NCBI RefSeq assembly: GCF_016031655.1
Contig: NZ_JACCHQ010000015.1
Coordinates: forward strand, 62,001 to 126,000
Origin: Bradyrhizobium glycinis
Lineage (GTDB): Bacteria; Pseudomonadota; Alphaproteobacteria; Rhizobiales; Xanthobacteraceae
Reading direction: 5' to 3'
DNA: 64,000 nucleotides
Both the position numbers and the translations under genes were made by a program. The notes beneath the pieces are model-generated. The model ran no database searches and had not been told where the DNA came from. It saw only the letters and a program-made list of their open reading frames with translations. Shown piece after piece: positions 57,444 to 64,000 of this stretch (positions are counted from its first letter, which is position 1; each line of letters starts with the position of its first letter).

Positions 57444-58520
57444 TTACGGCTTGGCGCCGGGTTGCACGACCTGCTGCTCGACGAGGCCAAGGCGCCCCGG
57501 CAGCGAGCCGGCGCGGAGCAGCATGGCGATGCTGTTGGCCTCTTCCAGGGAGAAGTTGCCGGAAATCTGGCCGGAGCCGCCGGTGATGGGCTCGCGGATC
57601 ACGGGAGCGGAGATCACCTTGTCGTCGAGCACGATGGCAAAGGGCTTTCCGACATTCTCTGCCGTGATATGGGCAAAGCGCCGCGTGCCGCGGCCGTTGA
57701 AGCGGAACGATGCGATCGGCTCCTTGCTTTCGCCGGTCAATCCCGGGCCGGCATGGCTGATATCGCCGCCCTCGATCGCGTTGTCCTTGGCGACGAGATA
57801 AGGGAGCTGGTCCTTGAAGCCGAGCAGGACTTCCGTGCCCGCCGGCGGTCCCGATTGCGCCTGCTCCGCGGACATCGAGAGGTCGATCAGGCGGAAGCCG
57901 ACCTTGACCTTCCTGGCGAAGATCGCGGTGACTTGCTCGGGCTCCATCACGCCGGGCAGGAAGATGCGGATGCGGTCCATCCCCTCGGGCCGGACGCCGG
58001 CGAGCTTGACGCCCGCGTCCTTGAGGCGCTGCTCGATCATGGCGATGGAATCTTCGACGAGATCGCGCAGCCGCGCGGCTGAGGCGGCATCGGTCGGCGC
58101 GAGCCTGAGCAGCCCGTCGCCGGCGTCGGTGACGTTGAGCGCGTGTGTGGGCAACCCCTCCGCCGCCGCGGCGAGCTTGCGCGTGAGCTGTTCGCGGCCT
58201 TTGGCGTCAGCGATCTTCACGTCGACGCCGCCGTCGCGGATCGCAAGTCCGGAGAACGCGATCCGGCCCTCGCGCACGATCTTGTAGACGTCGTCGCGCA
58301 AATCCGTGACGACCGCCTCCCGCAAGGCATCGGTGTCCACCCTGTAGACGATGCGCGATCCGCCCAGCTTCTCCATCTTGTCGGCGATCAAGGCCGCGAC
58401 CTTGACACGCACCTTGTCGAGCTGGCTATCGGCAAGCGCGACACCGGGCAGGGCGATTGCAGATAACGTCGCGAACGCAGCGATCAGCCGTGTCATCCGG
58501 TTCCGCAGGGGCGTCGTCAT
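57444..58520 (-). CDS. SecD-like periplasmic head protein without membrane domain
   Basis: A 358-aa exported protein. The signal peptide (RLIAAFATLSAIALPGVALA) is followed by regions that match the P1 head of SecD: VRVKVAALIADKMEKLGGSRIVYRVD, the ferredoxin-like repeat MIEQRLKDAGVKLAGVRPEGMDRIRIFLPGV, and VLDDKVISAPVIREPITGGSGQISGNFSLEEANSIAMLLRAG. SecD normally continues into six RND-type spans; here the protein ends right after this point. Likely a soluble paralogue in the periplasm. GAGG precedes the ATG at 58520. Confidence 0.82.
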   Translation of the reverse strand: MTTPLRNRMTRLIAAFATLSAIALPGVALADSQLDKVRVKVAALIADKMEKLGGSRIVYRVDTDALREAVVTDLRDDVYKIVREGRIAFSGLAIRDGGVDVKIADAKGREQLTRKLAAAAEGLPTHALNVTDAGDGLLRLAPTDAASAARLRDLVEDSIAMIEQRLKDAGVKLAGVRPEGMDRIRIFLPGVMEPEQVTAIFARKVKVGFRLIDLSMSAEQAQSGPPAGTEVLLGFKDQLPYLVAKDNAIEGGDISHAGPGLTGESKEPIASFRFNGRGTRRFAHITAENVGKPFAIVLDDKVISAPVIREPITGGSGQISGNFSLEEANSIAMLLRAGSLPGRLGLVEQQVVQPGAKP

Positions 58521-58742
58521 GATGACCTCGTGTCGGCAGGGCGCTGGCGAGCGCATCCAGTGCCAGTTCTTGGTCCCCGGATCAGGCGCAGAGGTTCAAG
58601 CGCCACTGCCCTAGGCGATGGACGAAAGCGAAATCATCCATCATTCTGGTCCGGGTCGGCCGGTCATCGGCCGAGGCCCCTCGCCGAACCAAATCTCAAA
58701 AGATACGGGCGGGGACATGCATCTGAGGGAGGACGGAATTTC

Positions 58743-60650
58743 ATGGCGGGCATCCACGCGCTCGATCGGTTGATCGGCAATGACTATCCGGAACTGTTGA
58801 CGGACGAGGAGGTCCGGGCGTTCGAGCAGGTCCCCTACGCCGACCGCGTCGCAGCGGAGAGCACCTATGACGCCATCAGGCTTGGTGCCGAGCGCAATCC
58901 CGACGGGGCGGCGATCCAGTTCCTGCAAAATGCCGATCCCGCTGACGCGCCTTTGGTCGTGACGCACCGCGATTTCATCGCGCGCGTCACGCAGGCCGCC
59001 AACATGTTTCACGCGCTCGACGCCGAGAAGGAAGACGTCATCAGCTTCATGTTGCCCTTGGTGCCGGATGCGTTCGTCACGCTGTTCGGCGCCGAAGCCG
59101 CCGGCATCGCCAATCCCGTCAATCCGCTGCTCGAGCCGCACCAGATCGCCGAAATCCTGGAAGCCGCGAACACCAAGATCCTGGTGGCGCTCGGGCCGAT
59201 GCCGGGCACCGACATCTGGCAGAAGGTCGAGCAGATCCGCCCGCAGCTGAAGCATCTCAAAGCCATCGTGCAGGTGTTCGGCGGCGGCGATCCGGCCAAT
59301 GGCATCTTCGCCTTCAGCGACCTGATCAAGCAACAGCCGTCGGACCGGCTCGTCAGCGGACGCCAGATTCGCGGCAGCGACATCGCCGCTTATTTCCACA
59401 CCGGCGGCACCACGGGCACGCCGAAGCTGGTTCGGCACACCCATGCCAACCAGGTCTATCAGGCCTGGGCACTCAATCTGCTGCTGAAGGGGAAGCCCGG
59501 CGCCAACCTGCTGTTCGGCATGCCGCTGTTTCATGTCGGTGGATCGCTGACACAGGTGCTGACGACGCAGTCGAGCGGGGGCTCGCTGGTCGTGCTGTCG
59601 CCGAGCGGCTGGCGCAACCCGAATGCGGTGAAGAACATCTGGCAGCTCGTCGAGCGCTTCAAGCCAGAGGCGCTGTCGAGCGTGCCGACCGTGCTCGCCG
59701 CGACGCTCGCGGTGCCGCCGGCGAATGCGGATATATCGAGCCTGAAATATGCCGCCGGCGGCGGCTCGGCGATTCCGGTTGCCGTCGGTTCGGCGATTCA
59801 GGAGAAGCTGAAGCTGCCGGTGGTCGAGGTCTACGGCATGACCGAGACCTCGAGCGTGCATACGCTCGCGTATCCGGGCCGGCCGATCCGGCTCGGCTCG
59901 GTCGGCCTTCCCATGCCCTATTCGCGGGTGCGCATCGTGCAGCTCGACGCCGACGGCCGCCTGATCCGCGATTGCAAGCCGGACGAGATCGGGGTCGTCA
60001 TCATGGCCGGGCCCGGCGTGTTCAGCGGCTATCTCAACGACGAGCACAACAAAGGTGCCTTCATCGACGGGGTCTGGGTCAATTCCGGCGATCTCGGCCG
60101 GCTCGATGCCGACGGCTATCTGTGGATCACCGGCCGAGCCAAGGATCTCGTGATCCGCGGCGGCCACAACATCGATCCGGCGCCGATCGAGGAGATCATG
60201 TTCCGCCATCCCGCCGTCGGCTTCGCCGCGGTGGTCGGCCAGCCCGACGCTTACGCCGGCGAACTACCGGTGGGCTACGTGCAGTTGAAGCCCGGCGCGA
60301 AGGTCGAGCCGGGCGAGCTGGAAGCCTGGGTTCGCGAGCGCACGCCCGAGCGCGCCGCCGTTCCGGTGCAGGTCATCCCGATCGATCCGATGCCGGTGAC
60401 GGGCGTCGGCAAGGTGTTCAAGCCGCAGCTGCGCTGGGACGCGGCCGCGCGCGTGTTCACCAAGGTGCTGGCGCCGCTGGTCGAGCGCGGCATCGATTGC
60501 AAGGTGAAGGTCGGTCCGCACGGCAGCCACGGCTCGATCGCGACCGTGACGCTGACGGGCCTGCCGGCAGGGCAGCGCGAAGCGGTGGAGACAGAGGTGC
60601 ACGCACTGCTCGCCCCGTTCGTGATGCGCCACGAAGTGGTGCACGGATAG
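58743..60650 (+). CDS. AMP-dependent acyl-CoA synthetase
   Basis: A 635-aa adenylate-forming enzyme that activates a carboxylic acid to its CoA thioester. The P-loop is YFHTGGTTGTPKLVRHTH, the A5 motif VVEVYGMTETSS, A7 VNSGDLGRLDADGYLWITGRAKDLVIRGGHNIDP and the C-terminal catalytic lysine in VTGVGKVFKPQL. About 70 residues follow the last motif, an extension with GPHGSHGS. Start at 58743 (MAGIHALD). Substrate unknown; neighbours give no pathway. Confidence 0.9.
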   Translation: MAGIHALDRLIGNDYPELLTDEEVRAFEQVPYADRVAAESTYDAIRLGAERNPDGAAIQFLQNADPADAPLVVTHRDFIARVTQAANMFHALDAEKEDVISFMLPLVPDAFVTLFGAEAAGIANPVNPLLEPHQIAEILEAANTKILVALGPMPGTDIWQKVEQIRPQLKHLKAIVQVFGGGDPANGIFAFSDLIKQQPSDRLVSGRQIRGSDIAAYFHTGGTTGTPKLVRHTHANQVYQAWALNLLLKGKPGANLLFGMPLFHVGGSLTQVLTTQSSGGSLVVLSPSGWRNPNAVKNIWQLVERFKPEALSSVPTVLAATLAVPPANADISSLKYAAGGGSAIPVAVGSAIQEKLKLPVVEVYGMTETSSVHTLAYPGRPIRLGSVGLPMPYSRVRIVQLDADGRLIRDCKPDEIGVVIMAGPGVFSGYLNDEHNKGAFIDGVWVNSGDLGRLDADGYLWITGRAKDLVIRGGHNIDPAPIEEIMFRHPAVGFAAVVGQPDAYAGELPVGYVQLKPGAKVEPGELEAWVRERTPERAAVPVQVIPIDPMPVTGVGKVFKPQLRWDAAARVFTKVLAPLVERGIDCKVKVGPHGSHGSIATVTLTGLPAGQREAVETEVHALLAPFVMRHEVVHG

Positions 60651-60677
60651 GTATGATGGCACGTCGGATCGACCAAG

Positions 60678-60701
60678 CTCGCGCCGCGCGTGCGGCGCGA
60701 G
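60678..60701. terminator. Hairpin after the acyl-CoA synthetase gene
   Basis: CTCGCGCCGC (60678-60687) and GCGGCGCGAG (60692-60701) form a perfect 10-bp stem with a GCGT loop, 27 nt after the stop. No T-run follows. Possible transcript end. Confidence 0.5.
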
Positions 60702-60820
60702 GGTTGACTGCATAGCTATAAGTCGCGATCGAGGAGTTTGTGTGATGGACCTCACATAGAAAAATTTGGCTTTCATCGACGCTCCGAATAGTCTCAGGGA
60801 ATTGCATCCGGGGGGACGCA

Positions 60821-62677
60821 ATGATTCCGGTTCGGCTGTTTGGTTTATTGATTTTTGCGACCTTGCTGGCCTGCGGATCGGCACACGCCGATCGGCGGGT
60901 CGCGCTCGTTATGGGCAATTCCGCCTACAAGAGCGCGCCCAAGCTCACCAATCCCGCGAACGATGCCACGCTGATCGGCGGCATGTTCAAGAAGGCGGGC
61001 TTCGATTCCGTCGACGTCAGGCTGGATCTCAGTGCGAGCGAGATGCGGCGCATGTTGCGCGAGTTCGCCGGCAGGTCGCGCGATGCGGACATGGCGGTGA
61101 TCTACTATGCCGGCCATGGCATCGAGCTCGACGGCAATAACTATCTCATTCCGACTGACGCGACGCTGGAGACGGATGGCGACGTCCTCGACGAAACCAT
61201 CCCTGTCGAGCGCGCATTATTCGCAGTCGAGCCGGCCAAGCAGCTCCGCCTGATCATCCTCGATGCCTGCCGCGATAACCCCTTTGCGAAGACGATGAAG
61301 CGCACGCTGGCCTCGCGAGCGATCGGACGGGGCCTCGCCAAGGTCGAGCCAACCAGCCCGAATACGATGATTGCCTTCGCTGCGAAGGCCGGCTCGACCG
61401 CATCCGACGGCGATTCTCGCAACAGTCCGTTTGCTACCGCGCTGGTCGAGCACCTGCCGAAGCCGGGCCTCGATCTGCGCAAGGCGTTCGGCTTCGTGCG
61501 CGACGACGTGCTCAAGACGACCGGCTACAAGCAGGAGCCCTATGTCTATGGCTCGCTCGGCGGCGACGACGTGCCGCTCGTGGTGAAGCCGACCGCAACA
61601 GGTCCGCAGGCAAACCCGCAGGACGCGGTTCGCAGGGACTACGAGCTCGCGCTCCAGCTTGCGACGCGCGATGCCTGGGAAGCCTTTTTGGCGGCCTATC
61701 CGGACGGCTTCTATGCCAACCTCGCCAAGGGACAGTTGAACAAGATCGGCGCCGAAGAGGCGCGCGTGGCTGCCGAGCAAAAGGCCAAGGCGGCCGAGCA
61801 GGAAAAGGCAAGGCTTATCGCCGAGCGCGCCCAGAAAGCCGAGCAGGAGAAGGCGGCTGCTGCGGCGAAGGCCGCCGAAGAGGCGCGAATCGCTGCGGAG
61901 AAGCAAAAGCAGATCGAACAGGCCAGGGCGGAAGCGGCCGAGCAGCAGCGCAAGGCTGCCGAGGCGGCGGCCGCGAAAGCGCTGGCCGAGAAACAGGCGG
62001 CAGAGAAGGCCAAGGCCGAGCTGGCGGCCAAGCAGGCCGCCGAGAAAGCGGAGCAAGGCGCGAAGCCGGCCGCCGATCGGCAGATGCCCGAGGTGGAGAA
62101 CCAGAAAGTGGCCGCTCTCTCGCCCGGGCCGAAGACGACCTTATCCGCGGCCGAACTCACGAAATCCGTGCAGAGCGAATTGCGCCGAGTCGGCTGTCTG
62201 ACGTCGGCGGCGGACGGCGAGTGGAGTTCGGCAGCGCAGCGTTCGCTGACGCTGTTCAACAAATATGCCGGCACCCAGTTCGACGTGAAGCTTGCCAGCA
62301 TCGACGCACTCGACGCGCTGAAGGCCAAGCCGGGACGGGTCTGCCCGCTGGTGTGCAATTTTGGATTCAAGGCCGACGGCGACCAATGCGTGAAGATCAC
62401 CTGCCGGTCCGGTTATCGTGTCAACGACGATAACGAATGCGAAAAGGTGCAGGAGAAGAAGCCTGTTGCGACGCGCGAGAATTCCAGATCGCGAGACGAT
62501 GAGCGCAAGGCAAGCGAGTCCGCGCCGTCAAAGCCGCAGGCGACCGGTCAGGTCTTTTGCAACAGTGCAGGGTGCCGACCAGTCCGGCAAGGTTGTCGGC
62601 TCGATACGGCGGGCAGCAACAGGACTGCTGGCTTGATGGCCGGCGGCGGCACCAGCATGATCGAGATCTGCCACTGA
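60821..62677 (+). CDS. Exported caspase-like (peptidase C14) protein
   Basis: A 618-aa protein. After a signal peptide (cleavage near AHA, residue 23) comes a caspase p20-like domain with the catalytic dyad His99 (YYAGHGIE) and Cys150 (ILDACRDNP). Residues about 305-410 are a long Ala/Glu/Lys coiled coil (EKARLIAERAQKAEQEKAAA). A peptidoglycan-binding-like or unknown domain follows (LTKSVQSELRRVGCLTSAADGEWSSAAQRSL), then a Cys-rich C-terminus (eight or more Cys). Likely acts in the periplasm; target unknown. It is not part of an evident operon. Confidence 0.88.
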   Translation: MIPVRLFGLLIFATLLACGSAHADRRVALVMGNSAYKSAPKLTNPANDATLIGGMFKKAGFDSVDVRLDLSASEMRRMLREFAGRSRDADMAVIYYAGHGIELDGNNYLIPTDATLETDGDVLDETIPVERALFAVEPAKQLRLIILDACRDNPFAKTMKRTLASRAIGRGLAKVEPTSPNTMIAFAAKAGSTASDGDSRNSPFATALVEHLPKPGLDLRKAFGFVRDDVLKTTGYKQEPYVYGSLGGDDVPLVVKPTATGPQANPQDAVRRDYELALQLATRDAWEAFLAAYPDGFYANLAKGQLNKIGAEEARVAAEQKAKAAEQEKARLIAERAQKAEQEKAAAAAKAAEEARIAAEKQKQIEQARAEAAEQQRKAAEAAAAKALAEKQAAEKAKAELAAKQAAEKAEQGAKPAADRQMPEVENQKVAALSPGPKTTLSAAELTKSVQSELRRVGCLTSAADGEWSSAAQRSLTLFNKYAGTQFDVKLASIDALDALKAKPGRVCPLVCNFGFKADGDQCVKITCRSGYRVNDDNECEKVQEKKPVATRENSRSRDDERKASESAPSKPQATGQVFCNSAGCRPVRQGCRLDTAGSNRTAGLMAGGGTSMIEICH

Positions 62678-62694
62678 ACTGGTGACGCGCCGCG

Positions 62695-63867
62695 CTATTC
62701 CGCCGGCATCCGCGTCTCGACCAGCCGGGCCCAGAACGACGCGCCGTGACCCAGAATGTTGTCGTTGAAGACGTAGGCTGGGTGGTGGCACTCGTTGCCG
62801 TCGCCCATGCCGACTAGCACCATCGCGCCGGGGCGTGCTTCCAGCATGAAGGAGAAGTCCTCGGCACCCATCATCGGAACGAATTTGTCGTTGACGCGAT
62901 CGGCGCCGACGATGTCGCGCGCGACGTCGGCGGCAAGGCCGGCCTCGCGGGCATGGTTCATCGTCACCGGATACATCCGCGTGTATTTCGTTTCGGCCGA
63001 GCCGCCATAGGCGCGGGCGATGCTGTCGGCGACTTCGCCGATGCGGCGTTCGACGAGATCGCGCACTTCGGGGTCGAGCGTGCGAACGGTGCCGGCGAGC
63101 TCGGCGACCTCCGGGATGATGTTGAAGGCGGTGCCGGAGTGGAATTGCGTGATCGAGATGACGGCGGACTTCAACGGATCGACGTTGCGCGCCACGATCG
63201 ATTGCAGCGCGTTGACGATCTGCGAGCCGATCAGCACGCTGTCGACCGACTTATGCGGGCCGGCGCCGGCGTGGCCACCCTTGCCACGGACGGTGATCTG
63301 GATGTTGTCGGAGGAGGCGAGCATCGGGCCGGGCGTGGTGGCGAAATGGCCCTCGGGCAGGTTCGGCATGTTGTGCATGCCGTAGACCTCCTGGATGTTC
63401 CAGCGCGTCATCAGCCCATCCTCGACCATGGCCTTGCCGCCACCGCCGCCTTCCTCGGCGGGCTGGAAGATCATCACGGCCGTGCCGTCGAAATTGCGCG
63501 TCTCGGCGAGATATTTGGCCGCGCCCAGCAGCATCGCGGTGTGGCCGTCATGGCCGCAAGCGTGCATCTTGCCGGGCACCTTTGAGGCATAAGGCACGCC
63601 CGACGTCTCCATGATCGGCAGCGCGTCCATGTCGGCGCGCAGGCCAATGGTCTTGCCGGAGGCCGACTTCCGGCCGCGGATCACCCCGACAACGCCGGTG
63701 CGGCCGATGCCCGTCACCACCTCGTCGCAGCCGAATTCGCGCAAGCGGTCGGCCACGATACCGGCGGTGCGGTGGACTTCGTAGAGCAGCTCGGGGTTCT
63801 CGTGGAAGTCATGGCGCCAGGCGGCCATTTCGTCGGAGAGGGCGGCGACGCGGTTGACGATGGGCAT
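62695..63867 (-). CDS. M20-family amidohydrolase (hippurate-hydrolase type)
   Basis: A 390-aa metallopeptidase-like amidohydrolase. The metal motif is GKMHACGHDGHTAMLLG, followed by FQPAEEGGGGGKAMVEDG with the catalytic/metal Glu pair, the dimerisation insert GGHAGAGPHKSVD, and MGAEDFSFMLEARPG. Such enzymes cleave N-acyl amino acids or hippurate-like amides. Monocistronic, ending close to the convergent caspase-like gene. Confidence 0.93.
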   Translation of the reverse strand: MPIVNRVAALSDEMAAWRHDFHENPELLYEVHRTAGIVADRLREFGCDEVVTGIGRTGVVGVIRGRKSASGKTIGLRADMDALPIMETSGVPYASKVPGKMHACGHDGHTAMLLGAAKYLAETRNFDGTAVMIFQPAEEGGGGGKAMVEDGLMTRWNIQEVYGMHNMPNLPEGHFATTPGPMLASSDNIQITVRGKGGHAGAGPHKSVDSVLIGSQIVNALQSIVARNVDPLKSAVISITQFHSGTAFNIIPEVAELAGTVRTLDPEVRDLVERRIGEVADSIARAYGGSAETKYTRMYPVTMNHAREAGLAADVARDIVGADRVNDKFVPMMGAEDFSFMLEARPGAMVLVGMGDGNECHHPAYVFNDNILGHGASFWARLVETRMPAE

Positions 63868-63897
63868 GAGGTGGGTCCGTTTCTTGTGGGGTCTCTT

Positions 63898-64000
63898 GTC
63901 ATTCCGGGACGATGCGCAGCATCGGACCCGGAATCCGGAGATTGTAGCGCGAGATTCTCAGGTGCGCGATTGCGCACCCTAGTTCACGCTCCGCATCGCC
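63898..64000. repeat. Dispersed palindrome, GTCATTCCGGGACG type (runs off window)
   Basis: GTCATTCCGGGACG begins at 63898; inner hairpins GATGCGCAGCATC and GGTGCGCGATTGCGCACC follow. The matching closing arm would lie beyond the window end. Same family as 42111-42193 and 52478-52578. Confidence 0.7.

Overview
The window is about 64 kb of high-GC alphaproteobacterial chromosome. Protein content and gene style point to Bradyrhizobium or a close relative in the Nitrobacteraceae: RecA with a GAAC-N7-GAAC SOS box, a eukaryote-like NADP isocitrate dehydrogenase, the F1-ATPase zeta inhibitor (DUF1476), EgtB/EgtD, and several dispersed palindromic repeat families. The genus is an inference; no rRNA, tRNA, CRISPR array or intact insertion sequence was seen.

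Layout. 1-1068: accessory edge with a 66-aa gene, a candidate 29-aa membrane peptide and a cluster of AATTAGGAC repeats. 1069-15052: core genes recA, the riboswitch-controlled gcvT-gcvH-gcvP operon (minus), alaS with a downstream cyclic-nucleotide-gated K+ channel, icd, and a TrmJ methyltransferase fused to a DUF559-like domain. 15150-20561: a secreted TPR protein, a TetR regulator, and an OsmC / acyl-CoA-dehydrogenase-like / rhodanese operon behind a sigma-54-type promoter. 20779-26674: a PAS-AAA+-HTH sigma-54 activator divergent from an ABC transporter plus cyanase operon that has its own -24/-12 promoter and a palindromic upstream site. 26787-40447: purine genes purC, purS, purQ and purL in order but separated by corA, a Bug-type receptor, a frameshifted FG-GAP protein, a RidA/TetR pair, a TPR protein, a frameshifted EamA transporter and a thioesterase. 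40564-47667: an acyltransferase, small membrane and DUF427 genes, bolA, LtrA, ergothioneine genes egtD/egtB, grxD and a macrodomain protein. 47710-64000: two tandem serine hydrolases, threonine aldolase with a small antitoxin-like gene, rpsD, an E2-type acyltransferase, cupin, HpcH aldolase, murI, a GST, a membrane cNMP-binding protein, a SecD-head-like protein, an acyl-CoA synthetase, a caspase-like protein and an M20 hydrolase.

How they work together. Purine synthesis (purCSQL) and the glycine cleavage system both feed one-carbon and nucleotide metabolism. The most interesting unit is the 17.0-26.7 kb block: two operons with nearly identical sigma-54 promoter cores, one encoding cyanate hydratase and a cyanate/nitrate-type ABC transporter, the other a thiosulfate-type rhodanese with an OsmC protein and a flavoenzyme. 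I read this as a candidate nitrogen- or toxicity-responsive cyanate and cyanide/thiocyanate handling island under a dedicated activator; the functional link between the two operons is inference.
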